From: Flavobacterium tiangeerense
GTDB lineage: Bacteria; Bacteroidota; Bacteroidia; Flavobacteriales; Flavobacteriaceae
Direction of reading: 5' to 3'
Assembly (NCBI RefSeq): GCF_007830355.1
Contig: NZ_VLKO01000010.1
Span: 62,001 to 126,000 of the forward strand
Length of the DNA: 64,000 nucleotides
How positions within the stretch are numbered: position 1 is the first letter of the stretch; every line of letters starts with the position of its first letter. Positions 43,442 through 52,453 of the stretch are shown here, one piece after another. The notes below the pieces were generated by a model. It worked only from the letters and a program-made list of their open reading frames with translations, was not told the origin of the DNA and did not search any database. The translations under genes and the position numbers were made by a program.

Positions 43442-45540
43442 TAAGCAAGCAAAACATTAACGTTGCATTGATAGGCAATCCTAATGTTGGGAAAACCTCC
43501 GTATTCAATCAGCTCACGGGATTAAACCAGCAGGTAGGAAACTATCCTGGAATAACCGTTGAAAAAAAGATAGGTTTCTGCAAATTACCCAATAATATCA
43601 AAGCTAATATCCTAGATCTTCCGGGAACCTATAGTTTAAACGCCAGTTCTATTGATGAAAATGTTGTTATCGAATTATTGCTAAATAAAAACGACAAGTT
43701 ATATCCTGATGTAGCACTTGTGGTTACAGATGTGGAGAATTTAAAACGAAACTTACTGCTTTTTACCCAAATAAAAGACTTAGAAATTCCAACTATTTTA
43801 GTCATTAACATGGCTGATAGAATGAAATTTAAAGGAATCTCACTTGATATTCCATACTTAGAGCAACATTTAAAGACTAAAATTGCTCTAGTTAGTTCTA
43901 GAAAAGGTTATGGCATTGAGGAACTGAAGCAATTAATTGTGAGTTTCAAAACCATTTCGAGCGAACCATGTTTAAACGCTTCGGTAATTGATACGGAATA
44001 TTTTAACAGCTTACGAAAAGCGTTCCCAAACCAATTGCTGTATAAATTATGGTTGGTTATCACACAGGATGTGAACTTCTTGAACTTAGAACGAAATGAA
44101 ATTAGAAGTTCGTTTACCAAATCACATTCTGATTTAAAACGTTTGCAACAAAAAGAAACCATCAAACGCTATCAATTTATAAACGATGTGTTGAAACTAG
44201 GCTTAAAAATTGACACTAGTATTGCCAAAGATTACCGCAGCAAACTAGATCGCGTACTTACTCACAAGATATGGGGTTACGTAATTTTCTTTTTAATCTT
44301 GTTTGTCATTTTTCAATCTATTTTTGAATGGTCTAAAATTCCAATGGATTTCATTGATGCTTCTTTTGCATCTTTGAGTTCACTAGCCGCAGAGCAGTTA
44401 CCTGCAGGTGTTCTAACAGACTTAATATCCCAAGGTATCATACCCGGGATAGGTGGTATTCTTATTTTTATTCCACAAATCGCATTCTTATTTATGTTTA
44501 TTTCCATACTTGAAGAAAGTGGATACATGAGCCGTGTAGTATTTTTGATGGATAAAATCATGCGGAAATTTGGCTTGTCAGGTAAAAGTGTAGTGCCCCT
44601 TATTTCGGGTACAGCTTGTGCTATTCCTGCAATTATGGCCACTCGAAATATCGAAAACTGGAAAGAACGATTGATTACTATTTTGGTAACACCTTTTACC
44701 ACTTGCTCTGCCAGACTACCTGTTTACGCGATTATAATTGCACTTGTTATTCCTGATGAACGTTTGTTTGGATTTTTAAACATGCAAGGAATGACTTTGA
44801 TGTTGCTGTACTTGTTAGGATTTGGGATGGCCATTTTCTCGGCTTATATTCTGAATAAAATATTGAAAATTCAAAGTAAAACGTATTTTGTAGTTGAAAT
44901 GCCGAATTACAAATTGCCTTTGTTTAAAAATGTAGGTATCAACGTAATCGAAAAAACGAAAGCGTTTATATTTGGCGCGGGTAAAATTATACTTGCCATT
45001 TCGATAGTACTTTGGTTTTTAGCTTCATACGGACCGGGAGAAAAATTCAACAAAGCAGAACAAATTGTTACCCAAAACACCATCAACAAACCATTATCGC
45101 CTGCTGATTTTGAAAATGCAGTTGCCTCACAAAAGCTAGAGAACTCCTATATTGGAATCATGGGAAAAGCCATTGAACCTGCCATTTCACCATTAGGATA
45201 CGACTGGAAAATTGGTATTGCGATCATCAGTTCATTTGCAGCTAGAGAAGTTTTTGTGGGAACATTAGCCACCATTTATAGTGTAGGCGGTAGCGAAAAC
45301 GAAGTGACTATCAAGAACAAAATGGCTGCCGAAATCAATCCGGTGACTGGAGAAAAGATCTTTAACTTTGCCTCCGGAATCTCATTACTATTGTTTTACG
45401 CCTTTGCCATGCAATGTGCCAGCACGCTTGCGGTAACTAAAAAAGAAACCAATTCATGGAAATGGCCTGCAGGACAATTAATTTTTATGTCTGGTTTTGC
45501 TTATGCAGTTGCCTTGATTGCCTATCAGATCCTAAAATAA
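43438..45540 (+). CDS. feoB: Ferrous iron transporter B
   Basis: A 700-residue Fe(II) transporter. The N-terminal G-domain has G1 GNPNVGKTS, G3 DLPGTYSL and G4 VINMADRM. The rest is a polytopic membrane domain with Gate motifs, including the PLISGTACAIPAIMATRNI segment and the late ASTLAVTKKETNSWKWP segment. It forms a feoAB operon. The product would pump ferrous iron into the cytoplasm with GTP-regulated activity. Confidence 0.97.
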   Translation: MISKQNINVALIGNPNVGKTSVFNQLTGLNQQVGNYPGITVEKKIGFCKLPNNIKANILDLPGTYSLNASSIDENVVIELLLNKNDKLYPDVALVVTDVENLKRNLLLFTQIKDLEIPTILVINMADRMKFKGISLDIPYLEQHLKTKIALVSSRKGYGIEELKQLIVSFKTISSEPCLNASVIDTEYFNSLRKAFPNQLLYKLWLVITQDVNFLNLERNEIRSSFTKSHSDLKRLQQKETIKRYQFINDVLKLGLKIDTSIAKDYRSKLDRVLTHKIWGYVIFFLILFVIFQSIFEWSKIPMDFIDASFASLSSLAAEQLPAGVLTDLISQGIIPGIGGILIFIPQIAFLFMFISILEESGYMSRVVFLMDKIMRKFGLSGKSVVPLISGTACAIPAIMATRNIENWKERLITILVTPFTTCSARLPVYAIIIALVIPDERLFGFLNMQGMTLMLLYLLGFGMAIFSAYILNKILKIQSKTYFVVEMPNYKLPLFKNVGINVIEKTKAFIFGAGKIILAISIVLWFLASYGPGEKFNKAEQIVTQNTINKPLSPADFENAVASQKLENSYIGIMGKAIEPAISPLGYDWKIGIAIISSFAAREVFVGTLATIYSVGGSENEVTIKNKMAAEINPVTGEKIFNFASGISLLLFYAFAMQCASTLAVTKKETNSWKWPAGQLIFMSGFAYAVALIAYQILK

Positions 45541-45578
45541 AATAGTGAACAAACGTTAAACTTCTATTTTTTATTATT

Positions 45579-45640
45579 CTTAATTTGTCTAAATAAGATT
45601 TGCATTTTACCTTTGCACCGTAGAATTAATCTAAATAAAA
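45579..45640 (+). promoter_or_regulatory. TonB receptor promoter with overlapping candidate operator
   Basis: TTTG (45584-45587), 20 bp, then TACCTTTG (45608-45615), a full Bacteroidota promoter. The inverted repeat CTTAATTTGTCTAAATAAG (45579-45597) covers the -33 box, where a repressor could block sigma factor. A second half-similar site, AATTAATCTAAATAAA, lies just before the ATG (45624-45639). Confidence 0.6.
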
Positions 45641-47872
45641 ATGACAAGAAATTTAGTAGCACTTGCAATCTTAGCGTCGGTATCCCTATTCGCACAAGAA
45701 AAAGAGCTAACTCAAGCACAAAAAGACAGCATTGCAAGAGCATCGTCCTTAAGCATTGATTTGCAACCAGTAATTATTACCCCTTTTAAACAAAGTCCAG
45801 AAAGACAGCCAGAGGTAAAAGGAACAGTGATTTTTTCGGGAAAAAAGAATGAAGTTTTAAAACTATCTGCCTTTACCTCTAACTTGACTACCAACAATGC
45901 GCGCGAAGTGTTCTCACGTGTTCCAGGTGTAACTGTTTGGGAAAACGAAGGATCTGGAATTCAAATTAACATCGGAGTTCGTGGTTTAAGTCCAAACCGT
46001 AGCTGGGAATTGAATACCAGACAAAACGGTTATGACATTTCATCAGATGTATTTGGCTACCCAGAAGCGTATTACAACCCACCTTTAGAAGCAGTAGAAA
46101 ACATTGAACTAGTTCGTGGTGGAGCTTCATTGCAATTTGGACCTCAATTTGGCGGAATGGTGAACTACGTTTTAAAACGCGAGCAAAACAAAAAATTCAG
46201 CTTTGAAACTCAAAACACAGCCGGAAGCTATAACCTAATGAGCAGTTACAACGCTATTGGTGGTAAAATAAACAAGTTTTCTTATTATGCCTACAACCAC
46301 TCTCGTAGTGCCGATGGATGGAGAGAAAACAGCCAATATAAAGTACGTAACTCACATGTATTTTTAGAATATGCCTTCACAGAAAAAACCAAACTAGCAG
46401 CAGAATACACCAATATGGATTACCAAATGCAACAAGCAGGTGGTTTGACTGATGCGCAATTTGCTGAAAATTCCAGAAAATCTTTTAGAGAAAGAAACTG
46501 GTTTGGAACTCCTTGGAATTTGTTTGCGTTAACACTAGATACGCAATTATCTCCTTCTATTAAATCGAATACTAAACTTTTTGGTTTAATTGGAGAAAGA
46601 AATAGCGTTGGATTTACAGCAACACCAAACAATCCTGACACTAACGGAAATAGAAGAGTTGACCGTGATTTTTACAAGAACTTCGGAATCGAAAACAGAA
46701 ACACCTATACGTACACCTTAGGGAAAAATAAAAACACTTTGGCATTTGGAGTTCGCGCTTACCAAGCACAAACGCAAAGACAACAAGAAGGAGCAGGTAC
46801 TGCAGGGTCTGATTTCGACTTAAGTACGTCAGCAAAATATCCAAGAGACTTGCAGTTTAAAACACAAAACATTGCTTTTTTTGCCGAAAACCAATTTAAG
46901 GTGACCGATAAATGGAGTGTTGTTCCTGGAGTACGTTTTGAGCACATCACTGCTGAGGGAGAAGGTCGTTTTGGAATTAATTCTACCGGAAATGACGTTC
47001 CGTTTGAAAGTAAACAAATGGTTAGAAACAAACCTTTGTTCGGATTAGGAATGGAGTATAAATTAGGAGCAACAAACTTGTACGGAAACATTACACAAGC
47101 ATATAGACCTGTTTTATTCTCAGATATTACTCCGCCTGCTATAACAGATGTGATAGACCCAAACTTAAAAGATGCCTCAGGATATAATGCTGATTTAGGA
47201 TACCGCGGTGTTGTAAAAGGATTTTTGAACTTCGATTTTAGTGTGTTTTACTTGAGCTACAATAACCGTATTGGTGGCGTAAGACAATTCAAAAATAATG
47301 ACGACACAACACAAGGTACTTTCTTGTTCAGAACGAACTTAGGAGAAACCGTAAACAAAGGAATTGAAGGTTTTGTAAACGTGAATATCACTAAATATTT
47401 TGGTGTCGAAAAAACTTTCGGAAACGTAGATCTTTTTGTAACGATTAGTTTTATTGATTCTCGTTATACTGATTTCGAAATACCTTCTGGACCTGGATCA
47501 GCTATTGCAACGACTAACTTAAAAGGTAATCGTGTTGAAAACGCGCCACGTTACATTCACAATGTAGGTTTGAGCTATAGTACTGACCACTTTTCGTCTA
47601 CCTTGCAATACAAAACCTCAGGTAAAGTGTTTACAGATGCTAACAACACAGTAACTCCATCTGCTAATGGTTTAACGGGACTTTTAGACGGTTACCAGGT
47701 AATGGATTTATCAGCAGAATACAAGTTCCTAAAAAATTACAATATTAGATCTGGAATTAACAACGTATTGAACAAAGATTACGCAACCCGACGTGCGGGA
47801 GGGTATCCTGGACCGGGTATATTACCTGGTGAAGGCAGAACTTTCTTTATATCAGTTGGGGCTCGATTTTAA
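45641..47872 (+). CDS. TonB-dependent outer-membrane receptor (FecA-like)
   Basis: A 743-residue outer-membrane receptor. It has a signal peptide (MTRNLVALAILASVSLFAQ), no carboxypeptidase-like N-domain, a plug (about 75-190, REVFSRVPGVTVWENEG; IGVRGLSPNRSWELNTRQNG), and a 22-strand barrel ending in aromatic GARF. The plug and YPEAYYNPPLEAVENIELVR segment resemble ferric-citrate/siderophore receptors. The promoter carries a candidate metal-responsive operator, and it follows feoAB. Iron-chelate uptake is inferred; the ligand is unknown. Confidence 0.88.
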   Translation: MTRNLVALAILASVSLFAQEKELTQAQKDSIARASSLSIDLQPVIITPFKQSPERQPEVKGTVIFSGKKNEVLKLSAFTSNLTTNNAREVFSRVPGVTVWENEGSGIQINIGVRGLSPNRSWELNTRQNGYDISSDVFGYPEAYYNPPLEAVENIELVRGGASLQFGPQFGGMVNYVLKREQNKKFSFETQNTAGSYNLMSSYNAIGGKINKFSYYAYNHSRSADGWRENSQYKVRNSHVFLEYAFTEKTKLAAEYTNMDYQMQQAGGLTDAQFAENSRKSFRERNWFGTPWNLFALTLDTQLSPSIKSNTKLFGLIGERNSVGFTATPNNPDTNGNRRVDRDFYKNFGIENRNTYTYTLGKNKNTLAFGVRAYQAQTQRQQEGAGTAGSDFDLSTSAKYPRDLQFKTQNIAFFAENQFKVTDKWSVVPGVRFEHITAEGEGRFGINSTGNDVPFESKQMVRNKPLFGLGMEYKLGATNLYGNITQAYRPVLFSDITPPAITDVIDPNLKDASGYNADLGYRGVVKGFLNFDFSVFYLSYNNRIGGVRQFKNNDDTTQGTFLFRTNLGETVNKGIEGFVNVNITKYFGVEKTFGNVDLFVTISFIDSRYTDFEIPSGPGSAIATTNLKGNRVENAPRYIHNVGLSYSTDHFSSTLQYKTSGKVFTDANNTVTPSANGLTGLLDGYQVMDLSAEYKFLKNYNIRSGINNVLNKDYATRRAGGYPGPGILPGEGRTFFISVGARF

Positions 47873-47943
47873 TTATTGAGATCGTAATATGGTTTCATAC
47901 AGATTGACACTATCAAAAGCACTTAATTTACAAATAGATTAAC

Positions 47944-47977
47944 AACAAAAAGCAACCCTCTCAGGTTGCTTTTTGTT
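47944..47977 (+). terminator. Terminator after the first TonB receptor
   Basis: AACAAAAAGCAACC (47944-47957) with GGTTGCTTTTTGTT (47964-47977), a 14-bp perfect stem whose 3' arm holds the T tract. Confidence 0.85.
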
Positions 47978-47988
47978 ACTTTTACAAG

Positions 47989-48117
47989 ATGAATATCCAA
48001 GAAATTATAGCATTTGCAACTCTAATTGCAGCAGTGTTTTTTTTGATTAAAAAATTCTTTTTCAAAAAATCAAAAAAAGACAAAAACTGTGGTAGCTCTG
48101 ACTGTGGCTGCAATTAA
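47989..48117 (+). CDS. FeoB-associated Cys-rich membrane protein, 42 residues
   Basis: A short frame from ATG 47989 to TAA 48117. The product has one membrane helix (IIAFATLIAAVFFLIKKFFF), a lysine cluster, and a C-terminal CGSSDCGCN with three Cys. This matches the FeoB-associated Cys-rich membrane protein family, which accompanies feoB in many genomes. Here it is separated from feoAB by the TonB gene and that gene's terminator. A role in handling Fe(II) at the membrane is inference. Confidence 0.8.
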   Translation: MNIQEIIAFATLIAAVFFLIKKFFFKKSKKDKNCGSSDCGCN

Positions 48118-48119
48118 AC

Positions 48120-48536
48120 TTATTTGTAATACCCAATATTTAATTGATAGGCTTTCGGATCAATAGGTATTCCCTCTTTAGGATAAGGAATAATTCGCAA
48201 ACTTTTAATGTTTTTTTGTTTTTCGGACAGATATTTAGAAAACCACTTTTTATTGTCCTCTTCATTTTTCATAGAAAACACCAAAGTCGTATCTTCAATC
48301 CATTTTGATTCTTTATACAGCGAAACAACAACACTAACTTCCCCCGCCCAAATGCAGGTTACACCTTCAGGACATCGGGAATCATTTTCAATCGCCTTCA
48401 AAACAAGCTGAAATCCTTTTTGATTGGGACATACTTTTTGCTTTATAGTTACGTATTTAACTTTTTCTGATTTTGGGCTTTGCGCCAAAGCTACAATACT
48501 GATTATCATAAAAAGGAATAGAATTGACTTTTTCAT
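48120..48536 (-). CDS. Secreted protein with SRCPxGVxCxWAG motif
   Basis: A 138-residue exported protein (signal peptide MKKSILFLFMIISIVALAQ). The centre carries NDSRCPEGVTCIWAGEVSV, a short two-Cys motif found in several small exported proteins of unknown role. The rest is beta-rich and basic. It ends 3 bp from the FeoB-associated gene on the opposite strand. I do not recognise a named family. Confidence 0.7.
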   Translation of the reverse strand: MKKSILFLFMIISIVALAQSPKSEKVKYVTIKQKVCPNQKGFQLVLKAIENDSRCPEGVTCIWAGEVSVVVSLYKESKWIEDTTLVFSMKNEEDNKKWFSKYLSEKQKNIKSLRIIPYPKEGIPIDPKAYQLNIGYYK

Positions 48537-48596
48537 AAGCTCTGTTTAAAAGATTAAAATTTCTTTTATTTTTAAAATTAATGGAACACTAAAATA

Positions 48597-49415
48597 CTAT
48601 CCTAATGCCACATCCAGTGTCATCATTACAATAAATCCACCAACGAAGCCCAGCGTGGCAATATCGGTGTTCTTGTCCTGTTGTGTTTCCGGTATCACCT
48701 CTTCTACCACTACAAAAATCATAGCACCCGCTGCAAAAGCTAATGCATACGGCAAAATAGGTGTAAAAAAAGTAACTGCAAATGCCCCTAAAACTGCGGC
48801 AACTGGCTCCACTAGTGCTGAGGATTGACCATACATAAAACTTTTCCATCGGCTCATTCCCATTCGTCGCAACGGCATAGCAACGGCGATTCCTTCAGGA
48901 AAATTCTGAATTCCAATTCCTATCGCTAAAGTTACAGCTCCAGCAATAGAAGCTTCTGGAATCCCAGCGGCAACACCACCAAAGAGAACTCCAACCGCCA
49001 ATCCTTCAGGAATGTTGTGTAAGGTGATAGCAGAGACTAACAAAGTAGTACGTTGCCATGGTGATTTGATTCCTTCGGTAACTTTAAAATTGATGTGCAA
49101 ATGCGGTAACACTTTATCAATTCCGAAAATGAAAAGCGCACCAAGAAAAAAACCAAAAGCTGCTGGAATCACTTTTGCGAATCCTTCACCACCTGTCATC
49201 TCTATGGCTGGTGCCAATAAACTCCAAAAACTGGCCGCAACCATAACACCTCCCGTAAATCCGAGCATTCCGTCAAGAACGGTTCTATTCATAGTTTTAA
49301 ACATAAAAACAAAGGAAGCTCCTAACGCGGTTAGAAACCAAGTGAACAAACTCGCATACAAAGCGGCTAATATTGGATCGATACTCGTGAAATAATCTAC
49401 TATAGATTGAAACAT
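48597..49415 (-). CDS. ZIP family divalent metal transporter
   Basis: A 272-residue inner-membrane ZIP importer with about eight membrane segments. ZIP signatures are HNIPEGLAVGVLFGG and QNFPEGIAVAMPLRRMG (paired metal-site helices). The long loop between helices 3 and 4 is short, as in bacterial ZIPs. It follows the DtxR-type regulator by 2 bp, so the regulator and transporter form an operon. Mn, Zn or Fe are possible substrates. Confidence 0.93.
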   Translation of the reverse strand: MFQSIVDYFTSIDPILAALYASLFTWFLTALGASFVFMFKTMNRTVLDGMLGFTGGVMVAASFWSLLAPAIEMTGGEGFAKVIPAAFGFFLGALFIFGIDKVLPHLHINFKVTEGIKSPWQRTTLLVSAITLHNIPEGLAVGVLFGGVAAGIPEASIAGAVTLAIGIGIQNFPEGIAVAMPLRRMGMSRWKSFMYGQSSALVEPVAAVLGAFAVTFFTPILPYALAFAAGAMIFVVVEEVIPETQQDKNTDIATLGFVGGFIVMMTLDVALG

Positions 49416-49417
49416 AA

Positions 49418-50065
49418 TTATTTGATATATAAATTACTGGCTATTTTATTTGAAATGGTTATTTCTTTGGTTCCAACGCGAATTCGGAAAGAGGAATCAA
49501 AACTTTCCTTTTCCATAATTTCAATTTGGGAACCCAAAGCAATTTCCTGTTTGTCTAAATATTTTAAAAAATCAGACGAAGTATCTTTTACACCCACACA
49601 AATCCCAATTTGGTTTTTCTCAAATTCAGAGAGCAGTTGTTTTTCTACTTTGATTATGCGTCCATTAGCATCCGGAATGGGATCGCCATGGGGGTCCTCA
49701 GTAGGATTTCCAAGGAAATCATCTAATTTATTGATCAGTTCTTCCGACTTAATGTGTTCTAATTGTTCAGCAATGTCGTGTACCTCATCCCAAGAAAAAT
49801 CCAATTTCTCCACGAGAAAACATTCCCAAAGTCGGTGTTTTCTAACGATCATCTTCGCCGCTAATTTTCCTTTATCAGTAAGGGAAACGCCTTGGTATTT
49901 TACGTAGTTTACTAAATCTTTTTCGGAGAGTTTCTTGAGCATATCAGTAACGGATGATGCTTTGGTTTCCATTTTTTCAGCAATGGCATTCGTACTGATA
50001 TCAGCATCTGAAACCCAAGTTAAGTGGTAAATGGTCTTGAGGTAATTTTCTTCAGAAAAGGTCAT
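49418..50065 (-). CDS. DtxR/MntR family metal-dependent transcriptional repressor
   Basis: A 215-residue regulator with winged helix (about 1-65), metal-sensing dimerisation domain (about 70-140) and a C-terminal FeoA/SH3-like domain (about 145-215). Site-1 ligands of DtxR are conserved: H77, E81, H96. At the second site E103 and H104 are kept, but the DtxR Cys102 position is E100 and the Met10 position is N7. Glu at this position is the MntR-like state, so Mn(II) sensing is likely, though Fe(II) cannot be excluded. It is first in the zip operon and divergent from the second TonB gene. Confidence 0.9.
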   Translation of the reverse strand: MTFSEENYLKTIYHLTWVSDADISTNAIAEKMETKASSVTDMLKKLSEKDLVNYVKYQGVSLTDKGKLAAKMIVRKHRLWECFLVEKLDFSWDEVHDIAEQLEHIKSEELINKLDDFLGNPTEDPHGDPIPDANGRIIKVEKQLLSEFEKNQIGICVGVKDTSSDFLKYLDKQEIALGSQIEIMEKESFDSSFRIRVGTKEITISNKIASNLYIK

Positions 50066-50120
50066 TTAAATTAAGATTGAAGAGTAGCAATTTTCAACTA
50101 CATCAATTAAGTTATTGATA

Positions 50121-50178
50121 CAAATGTAATTAAAAAATTTGTTTTGCAAAATATAATTTTTAGGTTTGTCTAAAATTT
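50121..50178. promoter_or_regulatory. Divergent promoters and operator between the DtxR-type regulator and TonB gene
   Basis: Plus strand: TTTG (50138-50141), 19 bp, TAGGTTTG (50161-50168). Minus strand: TTTG (50150-50147), 18 bp, TACATTTG (50128-50121). Overlapping the plus -7 is the inverted repeat TTTTAGGTTTGTCTAAAA (50158-50175), resembling DtxR boxes (TTAGGTTAGCCTAACCTAA). It shares the 10-mer TTTGTCTAAA with the 45579 site. Confidence 0.65.
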
Positions 50179-50190
50179 AATTTAATAATA

Positions 50191-52422
50191 ATGAAAATAA
50201 TAGTCCCTCTATTCCTATTTCTACTATTTAACTTAGGCTACAGCCAAGAAAAGACAAGGGTTTCTGGAATTGTTTCGTCAGAAAAAAAAGGAATTACGGA
50301 TGCTCGTGTTTTTCTAATTGGGACAAAATACATCACCGAAACGGATAGCTTGGGGCAGTTCAGTATTACAAATATTGCTGAAGGAAATTATAAAATTCAA
50401 ATTATAGCTGAAGGTTTTCAACCTTTAACAAAGAATATAATCGTCAAAATTAATGCAAACAACGTTTTGAATTTCGAACTTGAAAGTACTGAAAATCAAC
50501 TAGACGAAGTGGTGGTTTCAGGCACGCTAAAACCTGTTAAAAGGTTGGAAAATCCTGTTCCTGTTGAGATTATTTCGGCTGCTTTTTTAAAACAAAACCC
50601 AACCAGCAATGTTTTGGATGCCTTGCAAAACGTAAACGGTTTAAGACCTCAAAATAATTGTAATGTTTGTAATACGGGTGACATTCGCATTAACGGACTT
50701 GACGGTCCGTACACCATGGTAACTATTGACGGGATGCCTATTGTGAGCGCTCTCGGCACCGTTTACGGGCTTTCGGGCATTCCTAATGCAATGATTGATA
50801 AAATAGAAGTGGTCAAAGGCGCTGCGTCTACCCTGTATGGCAGTGAGGCAGTAGGCGGTTTGATTAACATTATTACCAAAAAACCGTTTGCAGTTCCTTT
50901 ATTTACAGCTGATGTTTTTACTACTTCTTGGCTCGAAACAAATGTTGATCTTGGCTACAAAACCAATATTGGCTCGAATGCTACAGCACTTTTTGGCATA
51001 AATTACTTCACTTACAACAATCCTATTGATAACAATAACGATAATTTTACCGATGTTTCTTTGCAAAACAGAGCTTCTTTTTTCTCCAAAATAAACATCA
51101 ACAGAGCTTCAAAAAAAGAGCTTAGCCTTGTATCTCGATACCTTTATGAAGACCGCTGGGGCGGAGAAATGCAATGGAACAAGAGTTTTAGAGGCGGAGA
51201 CCAACTGTATGCCGAAAGCATTTACACTTCACGCTATGAATTTCTAGGAAAATACGAACTTCCCGTCGCCGAAAAAATGTTCTTTCAATTTTCGGTTATT
51301 GGTCACGACCAAAACTCCGTTTACGGAAATGCTACTTTTTTGGCCAATCAAAAAATAGCTTTTGGCCAATTGTTGTGGGATAAAAACTGGGGCAACCACT
51401 CGGTGCTTTTTGGTACGGCTCTTAGATATCAATTTTATAATGACAATACGCCCGCAACAGCAAGCGCGAATCATTCTAAAATCTACAGTGCTTTTGTTCA
51501 AGATGAAATCATGCATAACGAAAAAACCAGCACGCTCTTGGGCTTACGCTACGATTACAATGACAATCACGGTTCCATTTTTACACCTCGTTTTGCGTTT
51601 AAATTCAAACCAACGCCAACCGATATCTTACGATTCAATTTCGGAACAGGTTTTAGAATCGTCAACCTTTTTACCGAGGATCACCAAGCTTTGTCTGGCG
51701 CTCGAGAAGTCGTGATAAAATCAAACTTGAAACCAGAAACCTCATACAACATTAACTTAAATTATCTGAAAAAATTCAAATTAACCAATGCAGGCTTAGT
51801 CAATCTTGAACTTACGTCTTGGTACACCTATTTCACAAACCGAATTTTTGCGAACTACGACATCAATCCAAATCAAATAATTTATGATAATTTAAACGGC
51901 AACTCTACTATTTTCGGACTCAGCGCCAATGCTGATTGGGTTAGCCCGTTTGGGCTCAAAGCCAACCTTGGAACCAGTTATTATGATGCCATGACCACAC
52001 AAGATGGCGTTAATTTGAGACCATTATTTACAGAAAGATACAGTATAAGTTGGGGATTTAGTTATGATATTACAAACTGGTTTTTATCTTTTGATTATAC
52101 AGGAAATCTAACTGGACCCATGCGTTTGCCGTTACTAAGCGAACTAGACCCGCGTCGAGAAATTTCTAGACCATATAGTATTCAGAACATACAAATGACT
52201 TTCAAAAAAATTCATAATCTGGAGTTGTACACCGGTATCAAAAACCTACTTAACTGGACACCCAATCGTGGAAATCCGTTCTTGATAGCTCGCGCCAATG
52301 ATCCTTTTGATAAAAATGTACAAGTTGATAATCCTTATGTGCTCACTTTTGACCCAACCTATGCGTACGGGTCCAATCAAGGAAGACGTTTTTTTATAGG
52401 TCTGCGTTACCACTTTGATTAA
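50191..52422 (+). CDS. TonB-dependent receptor with carboxypeptidase-like N-domain
   Basis: A 743-residue outer-membrane receptor. After the signal peptide comes a CarboxypepD-regulatory-like beta domain (about 22-105), a plug (about 110-230), and a barrel ending in RRFFIGLRYHFD. The plug has a CxxC, NNCNVCNTGDIRINGLDGPY (C157, C160), unusual in TonB plugs and possibly a metal or redox site. Its promoter contains a DtxR-like operator and it is divergent from the regulator, so metal or metal-chelate uptake is inferred. Confidence 0.88.
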   Translation: MKIIVPLFLFLLFNLGYSQEKTRVSGIVSSEKKGITDARVFLIGTKYITETDSLGQFSITNIAEGNYKIQIIAEGFQPLTKNIIVKINANNVLNFELESTENQLDEVVVSGTLKPVKRLENPVPVEIISAAFLKQNPTSNVLDALQNVNGLRPQNNCNVCNTGDIRINGLDGPYTMVTIDGMPIVSALGTVYGLSGIPNAMIDKIEVVKGAASTLYGSEAVGGLINIITKKPFAVPLFTADVFTTSWLETNVDLGYKTNIGSNATALFGINYFTYNNPIDNNNDNFTDVSLQNRASFFSKININRASKKELSLVSRYLYEDRWGGEMQWNKSFRGGDQLYAESIYTSRYEFLGKYELPVAEKMFFQFSVIGHDQNSVYGNATFLANQKIAFGQLLWDKNWGNHSVLFGTALRYQFYNDNTPATASANHSKIYSAFVQDEIMHNEKTSTLLGLRYDYNDNHGSIFTPRFAFKFKPTPTDILRFNFGTGFRIVNLFTEDHQALSGAREVVIKSNLKPETSYNINLNYLKKFKLTNAGLVNLELTSWYTYFTNRIFANYDINPNQIIYDNLNGNSTIFGLSANADWVSPFGLKANLGTSYYDAMTTQDGVNLRPLFTERYSISWGFSYDITNWFLSFDYTGNLTGPMRLPLLSELDPRREISRPYSIQNIQMTFKKIHNLELYTGIKNLLNWTPNRGNPFLIARANDPFDKNVQVDNPYVLTFDPTYAYGSNQGRRFFIGLRYHFD

Positions 52423-52453
52423 TTTTTTGCTCTTAAAGTTGTATTTTTGAGCC

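Noticed and set aside
44313..44702. A 129-codon frame antisense to feoB
   Set aside because: Complement of a conserved membrane domain; no support.
48589..48849. An 86-codon frame inside the ZIP gene
   Set aside because: Same-strand shadow in another frame; Gly/Cys/Ser-rich nonsense.
49407..49907. A 166-codon plus-strand frame antisense to the DtxR-type regulator
   Set aside because: Shadow of the regulator gene; no independent promoter or domain.
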